Shown in pieces: positions 1 through 7,993 of a stretch of DNA of 64,000 bases. A program made the translations under genes and the position numbers. The notes under the pieces are model-generated. The model was not told where the DNA came from. It made no database searches and saw nothing but the letters and a program-made list of their open reading frames with translations. The stretch is from contig CAZVPI010000001.1 in NCBI GenBank assembly GCA_964628035.1, forward strand, positions 186,001-250,000, in the 5' to 3' direction. Source of the DNA: UBA2199 sp964628035 (lineage in GTDB: Bacteria > Acidobacteriota > Aminicenantia > UBA2199). Position 1 is the first letter of the stretch. Every line of letters starts with the position of its first letter.

Positions 1-377
1 CACCCCCCTTTCTTGGCCATGGCCGCCAGGCGCTCGGGCGGGAGGTTTTCGCCTTCGATATCATCCTCTGCCGCCACCTGCGACAGGGTGTGGTTCTGGC
101 AGAAGCGGCAGGAAAAGTTGCAGCCCATGGCGGCGATGGAGAAGGAGCGCGATCCAGGCAGGAAATGATAGAGCGGCTTCTTCTCGATGGGGTCGATGTT
201 CACGGCGGCGACACGGTCGGCGTTCAGCGAGTACAGCTCCCCGGCGACATTCTTGCGCACGCCGCAAATCCCCCGCTGGCCGGGCGCAAGGCGGCATTGG
301 TGGCCGCACAAACGGCAGCGTACCCAGCCGTCCGCCAACCGTTCGCCGAACAGCGCCTTGATCATCGGTCCTGGCAT
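1..377 (-). CDS. amrS: AmmeMemoRadiSam system radical SAM enzyme (3' part beyond window)
   Basis: The N-terminal ~125 residues are in the window and the gene runs off the left edge. Visible are a Cys-rich start (CRLCGHQC, then GICGVR), a stretch reading DPIEKKPLYHFLPG, and the radical SAM cluster motif CNFSCRFCQN. This combination is typical of the pyruvate-formate-lyase-activase-like enzymes that co-occur with Memo and AMMECR1 proteins. The radical SAM core would bind one 4Fe-4S cluster and S-adenosylmethionine; the substrate of this family is not securely known. Start: ATG at 377 (MPGPMIKAL) or ATG at 365 (MIKAL); neither has a strong ribosome binding site. It lies 45 bases downstream of trxB on the same strand, so it may be the last visible gene of the glgA-trxA-trxB transcript. 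The Memo/AMMECR1 partners would be off-window. Confidence 0.85.
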   Translation of the reverse strand, partial: MPGPMIKALFGERLADGWVRCRLCGHQCRLAPGQRGICGVRKNVAGELYSLNADRVAAVNIDPIEKKPLYHFLPGSRSFSIAAMGCNFSCRFCQNHTLSQVAAEDDIEGENLPPERLAAMAKKGG

Positions 378-422
378 CCGGCCGAGGAAAGCATCGGGCT
401 CATGCCGCCCGCCTGCGCTCCG

Positions 423-1346
423 TCACTCGAGCGAGGAGAGGTACTCTTCGCAGCTGAGCGCCGCCTGCACCCCCATCCCCGTCGAGATGGCGACCTGGCG
501 CCGATTGCCGGCGATGACCTCGCCGGAGACGAAGAGGCCCGGCGCTTCGGTGCGCAGGGAGATATCGGTCGGCACATAGCCGTTCTCGTCCAGCTTCACC
601 AATCCCTGGAGCAAGCCGGTGTTGGGAAGGGTGCCGATCGCCAGGAAGGCTCCGTCGAAGGCCATCTCAGCAACCGCTCCCGTCTTCTTGTTGAGTACGT
701 CGAGCGCCTCGAGCTTCTGGCTTCCCTTGAAGCGCAGGACCTGCGAGTCCCATATCACCTTGATCTTCTCGTTGCGGAACACGCGGTCCTGCAGGATGCG
801 CTCGGCGCGAAGCTGGTCGCGGCGATGGATCAGGGAGACCTCGGAGGCGAACTTCGACAGGTGCAGGGCCTCGTACAGGGCGGTATCCCCGCCGCCCAGG
901 ACGGCCACCTTCTTGCCCTTGAAGAACGGGGCGTCACAGGTGGCGCAGACCGATACGCCGCGGCCCATCAACTCGCTCTCTCCGGGAACCCCCAGATGGC
1001 GGTGCGATGAACCGGCGGCGTAGAGGATGGCCTTGGCCGCATATTGGTTCTGATATACATCGACGAGCCAGGCGCCGCCCTCCCGCTTCAGTCCCAGGAC
1101 CTCGTCCTGTTCCAGGATGACCCCGTAGCGCTCGGCCTGCTTGGCCATTTGTTCCATCAGGTCGGCGGGGACGATCGGCTCGGAGAACCCGGGATAGTTC
1201 TCGATGATGTCGGAAAAGATGATCTGGCCGCCGAATACTTGCTTCTCCAGCACAAGGGTCTTGCGCAGGGCGCGGCCGCAATAGACCGCCGCCGCCAGGC
1301 CGGCCGGCCCGCCGCCGATGATGATCACGTCCCAATTCCTTTCCAT
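423..1346 (-). CDS. trxB: thioredoxin reductase (NADPH)
   Basis: A 307-residue flavoprotein of normal TrxB length. It has the N-terminal FAD-binding motif GGGPAGLAAA, the redox-active pair CATC around residue 135, the NADPH motif GGGDTA, and a C-terminal FAD segment in which GEVIAGNRRQ replaces the more usual GDV..K..RQ. The enzyme passes electrons from NADPH via FAD to thioredoxin in the cytoplasm. Its ATG overlaps the thioredoxin stop by one base (TGATG), so the two are translationally coupled and almost certainly partners. A longer open frame extends upstream, but it lies over thioredoxin; the MERNWDVIIIGGG start is the natural one. Confidence 0.95.
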   Translation of the reverse strand: MERNWDVIIIGGGPAGLAAAVYCGRALRKTLVLEKQVFGGQIIFSDIIENYPGFSEPIVPADLMEQMAKQAERYGVILEQDEVLGLKREGGAWLVDVYQNQYAAKAILYAAGSSHRHLGVPGESELMGRGVSVCATCDAPFFKGKKVAVLGGGDTALYEALHLSKFASEVSLIHRRDQLRAERILQDRVFRNEKIKVIWDSQVLRFKGSQKLEALDVLNKKTGAVAEMAFDGAFLAIGTLPNTGLLQGLVKLDENGYVPTDISLRTEAPGLFVSGEVIAGNRRQVAISTGMGVQAALSCEEYLSSLE

Positions 1347-1666
1347 CAGCTCACCTCGTGGAGGGTTTTCTCGATCTGCACCGGGTTCACGGCGCCGATG
1401 ATCTGGGTCTTCACCTGGCCGTTTTTGATGAACAGCAGGGTGGGCAGGGTGCGGACGAAAAAGCGGGAGGAGGTCTTGGGGCATTCGTTCACGTTGACCT
1501 TGAGGACCTTGACCCGCTGGACGTTGCTGGCGGCGATCTTTTCCAGCCCCGGCTCCATCAGCCGGCAGGGCATGCAGGTCGGAGCCCAAAAATCCACGAT
1601 GACCATGGGGGTGTCCTTGATGTGGCTTTCAAAATCGCCGTCGTTGGCCGCGATGATTTCAGACAT
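1346..1666 (-). CDS. trxA: thioredoxin with CMPC active site
   Basis: A 106-residue thioredoxin-fold protein. The active-site region reads FWAPTCMPCR, so the dipeptide between the cysteines is Met-Pro rather than the usual Gly-Pro. The cis-proline loop (RTLPTLLFIKNG) and the C-terminal helix are present. It should act as a cytoplasmic dithiol reductant recycled by the adjacent TrxB. Start: ATG at 1666 preceded by GGAGG. Its start lies inside the last codons of glgA (8-base overlap) and its stop overlaps trxB, giving the order glgA-trxA-trxB. The Met-Pro dipeptide would be expected to alter redox potential relative to CGPC; that is inference. Confidence 0.92.
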   Translation of the reverse strand: MSEIIAANDGDFESHIKDTPMVIVDFWAPTCMPCRLMEPGLEKIAASNVQRVKVLKVNVNECPKTSSRFFVRTLPTLLFIKNGQVKTQIIGAVNPVQIEKTLHEVS

Positions 1667-3113
1667 GCTGAGTGTCCTCCGATAAAATGTTTCTATATAA
1701 ATGCAAATAATGGGGAGCGGCTTTCGCCCAGGAAAAATCCTTTGCCATGCCGTTTTCTTGCAGCCTCCGCCAGCCGCCCGGGTCGGCGAACAGTTCGCGG
1801 GCGCGTCGGAGCGCCGCCAGCGGCGCATCCACTCCCCTGCCCTGGAACTTGAATCCCGTCCCCCGGCCGCAGGCCGCATCGAAGGACTCGACCGAATCTT
1901 CCAGGCCTCCCGTTGCCCTGACGACCGGCACCGTGCCGTAGCGCATGGCGTAGATCTGGTTCAAGCCGCACGGCTCGTAGTGGGAAGGCATGAAGAGGAG
2001 ATCGCCGGCAGCCTGGAGCTTGTGGGCCAGCACCTCGTCGAACACGTTCAGGAAGCGCATCCGTTCAGGGAAGCGCGCGGCCAGAGCCGTCATTTCTCCG
2101 GTCAACGAACGGTCGCCCTGGCCAAGGAGAACGAAGAAAAACCCCTCCGCGAACAGGGCGGGCAGCAGCCGCGGCAGCAAGTCGATCCCTTTCTGCTGGG
2201 AGATCCGCGTGATCATGACCAGCAGGGGGGAACCCCGGTCGCCGGCCAGGCCCAGCTCGCAGAAAAGCGCCTCTTTGTTCGCCGATTTTTCCTCCAGCCG
2301 GTCGGAAGAATAACGCCGGGCGATGAACGGGTCGCTGCGCGGGTCCCACTGGCCGTAATCAACCCCGTTGAGAATCCCGCTCAGCTTGCCGGAAAATTTG
2401 GCCAGCAGGCCCTCGAGGCCGAAACCATGCTCTGGCGCAACGATTTCCCGGGCATACGTCGGGCTGACGGTCAGCAGCCGGTCGCTGAAGATGACGCCGG
2501 CCTTGAGGCAGTTCAGGTCGCCGTAAAACTCCAGGTATTCAGGCGAAAAGAGGCGCTGCGGAAGATTCGTTTCGCCGAAGGCGGCGGCGGGGAATATCCC
2601 CTGAAAGCCGAGATTGTGAATGGTGAAGACCGTTCTCGATCCGGCGAAACGGCCGGAGTACCCCTCGCTTTTGGCCAACAGGGGGATCATTGCGGTCTGC
2701 CAATCGTTGCAATGGAGGATATCGGCCGGCAAGCCGCTCCGCAAAAGGAATTCCAGGGCCGCTTTCTGGTAGAACAGGAAGCGGGAGAAGTTGTCGGCAT
2801 AATCGCCGGCCTCGTCGCCATAAAGGCCGTCGCGGCCGAAAAAATGCTCGTTATGGATGAAGCATACGGAGAAGCGTGGGGAAACGTCGAGCTTTTTCAC
2901 GACCGCCGCATAGGTGCGGGGGCCGATGGCCAACGTGAATTCGTCGGCCACGGCGGCCTGGGAGTTGCGGATCTGCTCGGTCTTGTAGCCGGGAATGACC
3001 AGCGTGACCGTTTCACTCGCGGCCAGGATCCGGGGCAGGGCGCCGGCAACGTCCCCCAGTCCCCCGGTCTTGGCGAACGGCACCGCCTCGGAAGAAAAAA
3101 ACAGGATGTTCAA
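1659..3113 (-). CDS. glgA: glycogen synthase (ADP-glucose type, GT5)
   Basis: About 484 residues. The protein begins NILFFSSEAVPFAKTGGL; KTGGLGDV is the GT5 ADP-glucose-binding motif. Further on are HNLGFQG, the glycosyltransferase-B C-terminal domain (ITRISQQKGIDLL) and FMPSHYEPCGL. It would elongate alpha-1,4-glucan from ADP-glucose in the cytoplasm. I chose a TTG start at 3113 rather than the ATG at 3158. The ATG sits inside a -10 hexamer (TAAGAT, TTGACA 16 bases upstream), so it should not be in the transcript. The TTG is preceded by GGAGG sequences and gives the family-standard N terminus. No other glycogen gene is in the window. Confidence 0.93.
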   Translation of the reverse strand: MNILFFSSEAVPFAKTGGLGDVAGALPRILAASETVTLVIPGYKTEQIRNSQAAVADEFTLAIGPRTYAAVVKKLDVSPRFSVCFIHNEHFFGRDGLYGDEAGDYADNFSRFLFYQKAALEFLLRSGLPADILHCNDWQTAMIPLLAKSEGYSGRFAGSRTVFTIHNLGFQGIFPAAAFGETNLPQRLFSPEYLEFYGDLNCLKAGVIFSDRLLTVSPTYAREIVAPEHGFGLEGLLAKFSGKLSGILNGVDYGQWDPRSDPFIARRYSSDRLEEKSANKEALFCELGLAGDRGSPLLVMITRISQQKGIDLLPRLLPALFAEGFFFVLLGQGDRSLTGEMTALAARFPERMRFLNVFDEVLAHKLQAAGDLLFMPSHYEPCGLNQIYAMRYGTVPVVRATGGLEDSVESFDAACGRGTGFKFQGRGVDAPLAALRRARELFADPGGWRRLQENGMAKDFSWAKAAPHYLHLYRNILSEDTQHV

Positions 3114-3156
3114 CCGCTTCCCCTCCGCCTCCTCTTTTCTGATGAACAACTGAGCC

Positions 3157-3184
3157 ATCTTACCGCAAAAACGCTAAATGTCAA
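3157..3184 (-). promoter_or_regulatory. sigma70-type promoter of glgA-trxA-trxB
   Basis: On the minus strand: TTGACA (3184-3179), 16-base spacer, TAAGAT (3162-3157). Transcription would begin near 3150, leaving a leader with two GGAGG-like sequences before the TTG at 3113. The whole 3159-3227 gap is AT-rich against a GC-rich background. Confidence 0.7.
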
Positions 3185-3227
3185 TATTGTTTTTTTTTAA
3201 ACACAAAATCTAGTGGGGTAAAAGAGG

Positions 3228-4658
3228 CTACTTTTTTTTCCCGAAGATGGAAAAAGCCGATTTCCTCTCGCTGCCCAGCATTTCCGAAAGCCGTTTCTTG
3301 GCCAATTCGTGCTCGGGATCGATGGACAGCGCTTTGCGGAAAAAGTTCTCGGCGCGCTTTTCCAGTTTTTCCGACTGGAAAAGCAATCCCAAAGCGGCAT
3401 ACGGCTCGGGATTCCAGGGCTCCAGTTCCACGACCTTCTGGAAGCTTTTTTCGGCCAGGCGCCGCAGGTTGGGAATATTGGACTGGGCCAGGCCGAGCAG
3501 CAGATAGTAGGCGGCCTTGCCGGCATCGTTGCGGATCGCTTCCTCCATCAGGCTGGCCGTTTCGCGGAACCGCTGCTGGCCGTAAAGCGTCTTCGCCTTC
3601 CGGTAATAGACATTCGCCTTTTCCACCAGGTTTTCGCTCGTCTTCTCCGCCTTCTGGATCTCCCTGTAGCCCTTCATGTCGTATTCCCGCCGTTTTTCCT
3701 CATTGCTGAGGACCTCGAAGGCCTTGTTGATCTTGGCGAAGACAAAATTGGCCTTCTCCCTCAGCTCCGGGGTCGACCCCTCCCCCAGGCGGTCGGGATG
3801 GAATTTCTTCGCGTAGCGGTAATAGGTTTCCTTGATCTCGTTGAACGTCGCGCTGTTGTTCAAGCCGAACAAATCGTAATAATCAAGCTCCCTGGCCTTC
3901 GTGTTCTCATACAGGGCCAGAAGCTCATCGTATTCCTTGCTGGGCGCCTGTGCCGTCTCGGCCGGAAGGGAAAATTCCACGATGCCCAGCAGGAAAAAAA
4001 GGGCCAGCTTGGGCCACAGGGCCTCGTCGGCGAGTCCCAGTTCCTTGGCCAATCCTTCTGCCGCCATCCCCGCCCGTAAAGACAGCTCCTTGTACAGCGC
4101 CATCTCTTCCTGCTTGAGGAAGCTGCCGACTTCGTCTGAGACGGGCCTGGTCCCCAGCAGCCGCTTGCCGAAGCTGTTGCGGAACAGGGGCAGGCTCTTG
4201 AAGCGCGGAACCCCCTCGCTGAAGATCGCCGGCAGCTCGATCTTGAAACGGGAGTCCTCGGGGATCTCGGGAAGGACGGGAGAGAATTCCCACTCGCCGC
4301 TGGTCAGGGCAAAGGTGGCAAGGGCGATCAGCCGCACCTGGTGGATCAACCCGAAGTACAGGTCCTTCTGGCTGATGATCTGGTTGTTCACCAGGATGCG
4401 GCCGATCTTCTCCTTCTGCCCCGAAATCAGCTTGTGGATGTCCCAGAACTGGGTCTTGTCGATCTTGCCGATCTTGAACAGCACCTCTCCCAGGCGCTCG
4501 TGCAACACGTTGGTCGTCGCGAAGCAGAGGTGCCCCTGCCGGAAGCAGAGGGATTTTTCGAAGGCCTCGCCGCGGATGGTCAGTTCGCCCGTGATCTTCT
4601 CCAGGAAGACCTCGCGCAGCACGAACGGCACGGGAGACTCAATGACGCGCTTTCCCAT
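3228..4658 (-). CDS. DUF4388/PATAN-like, DnaJ-domain and TPR protein
   Basis: A 476-residue cytoplasmic protein with three parts. Residues ~1-230 look like a DUF4388 (PATAN-type) region: REVFLEKITGELTIR, SLCFRQGHLCFA, then GEVLFKIGKI and GRILVNNQII. Residues ~270-345 form a J domain with the Hsp70-stimulating HPD triad (KKFHPDRLG). The C-terminal ~120 residues form TPR-like helices (AYYLLLGLAQ, PYAALGLLFQ). The J domain predicts interaction with DnaK; DUF4388 proteins in other bacteria accompany two-component or motility regulators, so an adaptor role is possible but unproven. The ATG at 4658 is preceded by AGGTGGGG; an upstream in-frame start at 4700 would lie over the promoter. It is probably monocistronic. 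Confidence 0.85.
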   Translation of the reverse strand: MGKRVIESPVPFVLREVFLEKITGELTIRGEAFEKSLCFRQGHLCFATTNVLHERLGEVLFKIGKIDKTQFWDIHKLISGQKEKIGRILVNNQIISQKDLYFGLIHQVRLIALATFALTSGEWEFSPVLPEIPEDSRFKIELPAIFSEGVPRFKSLPLFRNSFGKRLLGTRPVSDEVGSFLKQEEMALYKELSLRAGMAAEGLAKELGLADEALWPKLALFFLLGIVEFSLPAETAQAPSKEYDELLALYENTKARELDYYDLFGLNNSATFNEIKETYYRYAKKFHPDRLGEGSTPELREKANFVFAKINKAFEVLSNEEKRREYDMKGYREIQKAEKTSENLVEKANVYYRKAKTLYGQQRFRETASLMEEAIRNDAGKAAYYLLLGLAQSNIPNLRRLAEKSFQKVVELEPWNPEPYAALGLLFQSEKLEKRAENFFRKALSIDPEHELAKKRLSEMLGSERKSAFSIFGKKK

Positions 4659-4684
4659 CACCCCACCTGTCTCGCTCTGACATC

Positions 4685-4713
4685 CTTTTACATCATCCAA
4701 GCCGACTTGTCAA
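4685..4713 (-). promoter_or_regulatory. promoter of the DUF4388-DnaJ gene
   Basis: TTGACA (4713-4708), 17-base spacer, TAAAAG (4690-4685) on the minus strand. The -35 lies within the last codons of the upstream radical SAM gene. The predicted transcript starts about 20 bases before the ATG at 4658 and includes its AGGTGGGG site. Confidence 0.6.
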
Positions 4714-5614
4714 CGCGGGCGAGTTTCGCCCCCTGGCCGGAGCCGCCTCGCCTGAGGCGCCGGCGGATGGACTCGAGCACGGCGGCCTTGCGCCGCGCCC
4801 AGAGCGGCGCCACGAATAGCCCCGCCTCGCGGTCGGCCGCAAGGCGGTGAACCACGATGTCCGGGTCCAGCCGCTCGAGGAGGTCGCAGGCGATCTCGAC
4901 GTACTCGTCCTCATCCAGGAGGGACAGCTGGCCGCGGGCGTGCCGTTGCTCGAGCTCGGTCCCGCGCAGGACATGCAGGGGGTGGAGCTTGATGCCGGCG
5001 GGCCTGAGGGCGTTCATTGCCGCGATGGTGGCCCGCATGTCGCCGCGCGTTTCGCCGGGAATGCCGATGATGAGGTGGACGACGACATCGATGCCCAGGC
5101 GGCGCAGGGCAGCGAATCCTTCCAGGAACTGGGCATAGGTATGGCGGCGCTGCAGCCATTCCAGGCTGCGGTCATGCACCGACTGCAGCCCGAGCTCCAC
5201 GCACAAATACGTGCGGCGCGCCGTCTGGGCCAGCAGGTCCAGCACCGGCGGCGGCAGGGCGTCGGGACGCGTGCCGATGAACAGGCCCACGATCTCGGGG
5301 TAGCGGAACACCACCTCATACTTGCTTCGCAGGTCCGCCAGCGGCCCATGGGTGTTGCAGTGGGCCTGGAAATAGGCCAGGAAGCGCTGGCCGGGGAAAC
5401 GGGCGATGCGCGCTTCGATCTGGCGCTCGATGGACTGGCCCTTGGCGGCCACGGGCCCGGCGCCGTAGGCATCGCAGAAGATGCAGCCCGCTTCCGACAG
5501 CGTGCCGTCGCGATTGGGGCAGGAGAGGCCGGCGTCAATGGCGATCTTGCGCACCGGCACGCCGGGAAAGCGGCGTCTCAGGAAGGAGGCAAAGGAATGG
5601 AAGGGCTCATCCAT
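4688..5614 (-). CDS. TIGR01212-type (YhcC-like) radical SAM protein
   Basis: 308 residues. The cluster-binding cysteines sit in a spaced arrangement near the N terminus (LSCPNRDG ... GCIFC), preceded by VRKIAIDAG, as in the YhcC/TIGR01212 group. FQAHCNTHGP, GTRPDALP, ELGLQSVHD and GIPGETRGDM mark the radical SAM barrel. Function in this family is not firmly established. It is the last gene of the ECF-sigma to radical SAM string, and its ATG overlaps the receiver gene by 8 bases, so it is co-transcribed with a signalling protein. The C terminus is arginine-rich. Confidence 0.88.
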   Translation of the reverse strand: MDEPFHSFASFLRRRFPGVPVRKIAIDAGLSCPNRDGTLSEAGCIFCDAYGAGPVAAKGQSIERQIEARIARFPGQRFLAYFQAHCNTHGPLADLRSKYEVVFRYPEIVGLFIGTRPDALPPPVLDLLAQTARRTYLCVELGLQSVHDRSLEWLQRRHTYAQFLEGFAALRRLGIDVVVHLIIGIPGETRGDMRATIAAMNALRPAGIKLHPLHVLRGTELEQRHARGQLSLLDEDEYVEIACDLLERLDPDIVVHRLAADREAGLFVAPLWARRKAAVLESIRRRLRRGGSGQGAKLARVDKSAWMM

Positions 5615-5975
5615 TGAGGATGGAGCGGATGCAGGCCAGGAGTCCCTCGAGATCGAGCGGCTTCTCGAAATAGCCTTCGATGAACACGTCGCCGACCCGG
5701 CCCGCGACCTCCTCCTTGCGATAGATGCCCGACATGGCGATGATGGGCAGGAAAAACTGGTCCTTGATCGCCTGCATCAACTCGATGCCATGCTCCTTGG
5801 GCAGCAGCAGGTCGGTGACCACCATGTCGGGCCGGCGCTCGCCTGCCAGCTGCAGCGCCTGCTGCCCGTCCTCGGCGGTCAGCACGGCATAGCCGTTCTT
5901 CTCCAGGAACTCCTGCAGCAGCTGGCGGATTTCCTTCTCGTCGTCGACGACGAGGATGGTTTGTTTATTGTCCAT
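5607..5975 (-). CDS. single-domain response regulator (CheY-like)
   Basis: 122 residues, only a receiver domain. Acidic pocket DDE at 11-13, phosphoacceptor Asp55 (VVTDLLLP), switch Ser (AMSG) and Lys (FEKPLD) are all present. There is no output domain, so it must act by protein contact or as a phosphate sink. I start at ATG 5975 (MDNKQTILVV) rather than 5990 because the receiver fold begins there. It overlaps pgsA by 11 bases upstream and the radical SAM gene by 8 bases downstream. No histidine kinase is adjacent; its partner may be elsewhere. Confidence 0.9.
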   Translation of the reverse strand: MDNKQTILVVDDEKEIRQLLQEFLEKNGYAVLTAEDGQQALQLAGERRPDMVVTDLLLPKEHGIELMQAIKDQFFLPIIAMSGIYRKEEVAGRVGDVFIEGYFEKPLDLEGLLACIRSILNG

Positions 5976-6516
5976 GTTTCTCCCGTACATAAACCAGGAA
6001 ATACGCCAGCCACGACCAGAGCAGGAACGAAAAGGTCAGGCAGATCAGGTACTGCTTGACGGCCAGCAGGTCGATTCCTTCATGGAGGTCCACGATGAAG
6101 AAAAAGATCAGCAGGCTCAACAGGGCGAAGGTGATCTTGCCCACGACCAACGAGGGCTTGACGATGCGCTTGCCTCGGTAGAGCAGGATGCTCGCCCACA
6201 GGATCAGGAGATCGCGCAGCACGATGAACGACGCCAGCCAGAGCGGGAAGCCGTATCGGGCCGTCAGCGTGATCAGGATGGCCAGGACCAGGATCTTGTC
6301 GGCCAGGGGATCGATGATCCTTCCCAACTCGGTCTCCTGCGAGAACCTGCGGGCGAAGTATCCGTCCAGGAAATCGAGGGAGATGGTGAAGACATACGTG
6401 GCGAGAAGGTAGGGAAAGAGCGCATCGCTGACATGAAGCATCATCACGACGATCAGCGGGATCAGCAGCAGGCGCAGCAGGCTGAGGACGTTGGGCAGCG
6501 TGAGGACTTTCGCCAT
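5965..6516 (-). CDS. pgsA: CDP-alcohol phosphatidyltransferase (PgsA-like)
   Basis: 183 residues with about five hydrophobic segments. The family signature D-x2-D-G-x2-A-R-x8-G-x3-D-x3-D is complete (DFLDGYFARR then GRIIDPLADK). It starts KVLTLPNVLSLLRLLLIP as in phosphatidylglycerophosphate synthases, which condense CDP-diacylglycerol with glycerol-3-phosphate at the inner membrane. Substrate is assigned by resemblance; other CDP-alcohol transferases share the signature. It follows the DUF4097 gene by 38 bases, and that gap carries a promoter-like sequence whose -10 is six bases before this ATG. Confidence 0.88.
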   Translation of the reverse strand: MAKVLTLPNVLSLLRLLLIPLIVVMMLHVSDALFPYLLATYVFTISLDFLDGYFARRFSQETELGRIIDPLADKILVLAILITLTARYGFPLWLASFIVLRDLLILWASILLYRGKRIVKPSLVVGKITFALLSLLIFFFIVDLHEGIDLLAVKQYLICLTFSFLLWSWLAYFLVYVREKHGQ

Positions 6517-6522
6517 GTATCA

Positions 6523-6551
6523 TTCATATCCCAACGGCGGGGAAAAAGCAA
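6523..6551 (-). promoter_or_regulatory. possible pgsA promoter, leaderless geometry
   Basis: Minus strand: TTGCTT (6551-6546), 17-base spacer, TATGAA (6528-6523), then six bases and the pgsA ATG. A transcript would start at or next to the A of ATG. The -35 is weak, and the gene could also be read from the upstream operon. Confidence 0.4.
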
Positions 6552-6554
6552 CCA

Positions 6555-7811
6555 TCAGCCGCCGGCGTCCACCTTGACGTTGCCATAGACGGCGCGCACC
6601 AGGATCTCGGGCTTGCCGCCGTCGCGATTGGCGAACGACTCCTCCTTTTCCTCATAGCTTTCCAGGCCCAAGCGCGCCGGGACGCTGATGCGGCCATGGA
6701 CCGTCTTGATGCTGAAGGCCGGGTCGGCCAGGGCGGAGAAGAAAAGGTCCACGTCGGCATGGCTGCCGTTGACATTCACCCTGTCGTCCACCCGGTCGGC
6801 GCGCAGGACCAGGCGCCCGTTCTTCAGCGACACATCGAGGCTGGAGCCGGCGAATCCGGAAACGTCCACGTCGGCGTAGGAATTCTCGAGCACGACCACG
6901 CCCGCGGAAACGCGGCGCAGGTCGATCTTGCCCGAGCGGCTGGAAACGCGCACATCGCCGCTCATGTCTTCCAGGAAGGTCGGTTCGTACTGGTTGTCGA
7001 CGACCGCCCCCTGGCGGACACGGGCGGCCCGGATGCGTCCGTGCCGCGCCGTGACTTCGAGCCGGCCGGCTCCGTCCAGATCGAGCCTGCCGTACGCCAA
7101 CTCCGCTTTGGCCAGGCCGGCGATGTCGCGGAGGATGAACTCGCCGTGCCGGCCTTCGAGCCGCACCGCCGGGGCGTTTTGCAGGAAGACCTTCGCCCGC
7201 AGGGCCCGGATATCGACCTCGCCGGCCAGGTCCCTGATCCGCGCCCCGCCGTTGGCGATCCGCAGCCGGGCCGGGGCGGCGATGTTTTCCAGCACCAGGT
7301 CACCGTTCTTCTGTTCGACGCTCAGCTCACCCGACATGCCGCGGACGATGACGTCCCCTTCCTGGTTGAAGACCTCCAGGGGCACCCCGGGGGGAAGCTC
7401 GAGCCGCAGCATGACGCGCAGGCGCCGGTAAGGGAACGGCGACGGCGCCGCGACCGATATCTTCAGGATGCCGTCAACCAAGTCGCCCCTCGCCCGGGCC
7501 TCCTGCCCGGCATTCTCCGGGGCGCGGCGGCCCGAGTGGTAGACGCGCAGTTGGGAAGAGAAGTGCACCCTGCCGTCGGCGGCCGGGCCGACGATGATCT
7601 CGCCGGCGGGGTTGGCGACGACGACACGGCTGACGCGGTCATGGCTCGCCTCGGCCCCTGGGAATTCGCTGAAGCGGGTCCCCTTCGGCCGCCGGTTCCC
7701 GGCATAGAAGGAGAGGTCCCTGGCGATGCGCACCCGCCCCTTTTCCACCGCCTGGTAGAGCAGGCCGAACGCGACCAGGGCCACGACCAGCAGGATCTCC
7801 TTGCGCTTCAT
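6555..7811 (-). CDS. DUF4097-type beta-repeat protein, membrane anchored
   Basis: 418 residues. One N-terminal hydrophobic segment (ILLVVALVAFGLLY) is an uncleaved anchor or signal. The rest is a repetitive beta-strand protein in which short strands alternate with turns such as NGDLVLENI, HGRIRAARV, SGKIDLRRV and NGRLVLRAD, the pattern of DUF4097 putative adhesins. It should sit on the periplasmic face. It starts at ATG 7811, overlapping the 61-residue membrane gene by 4 bases (ATGA). The pairing with LiaF-like proteins and an ECF sigma/anti-sigma pair suggests an envelope-stress output; that is context-based inference. Confidence 0.8.
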   Translation of the reverse strand: MKRKEILLVVALVAFGLLYQAVEKGRVRIARDLSFYAGNRRPKGTRFSEFPGAEASHDRVSRVVVANPAGEIIVGPAADGRVHFSSQLRVYHSGRRAPENAGQEARARGDLVDGILKISVAAPSPFPYRRLRVMLRLELPPGVPLEVFNQEGDVIVRGMSGELSVEQKNGDLVLENIAAPARLRIANGGARIRDLAGEVDIRALRAKVFLQNAPAVRLEGRHGEFILRDIAGLAKAELAYGRLDLDGAGRLEVTARHGRIRAARVRQGAVVDNQYEPTFLEDMSGDVRVSSRSGKIDLRRVSAGVVVLENSYADVDVSGFAGSSLDVSLKNGRLVLRADRVDDRVNVNGSHADVDLFFSALADPAFSIKTVHGRISVPARLGLESYEEKEESFANRDGGKPEILVRAVYGNVKVDAGG

Positions 7812-7993
7812 GGCTTGTTCTTGATGTAAAGATATATGTTCTTGACGCCGATATAGATCAGGATCAGCGGCCAGTACTTGCCCAACAGCCGCCACACGTT
7901 GACCTCCAGGCCGAAGTTTTTCAGCAGGAAGAGCATCCCCAGCACCAGGATGATCAATCCCCAGAACAGCGATTCGTTATTACTTTTCGCCAT
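7808..7993 (-). CDS. small LiaF/DUF5668-like membrane protein (61 aa)
   Basis: A two-helix membrane protein: helix 1 GLIILVLGMLFLL, a short loop with NFGLEVNVWRLLGKYWPL, helix 2 LILIYIGVKNIYLYI. The W..L.KYWPL.LI..G pattern is the LiaI-LiaF-like transmembrane motif found in envelope-stress proteins of many phyla. It overlaps both neighbours (14 bases with the upstream gene, 4 with DUF4097), so it is part of a tightly coupled unit. It is probably a partner or membrane anchor for the DUF4097 protein. Confidence 0.82.
   Translation of the reverse strand: MAKSNNESLFWGLIILVLGMLFLLKNFGLEVNVWRLLGKYWPLILIYIGVKNIYLYIKNKP

Noticed and set aside
3156..3158. ATG as the glgA start codon
   Set aside because: It overlaps the -10 of a strong promoter; a TTG with a good ribosome binding site gives the family N terminus.
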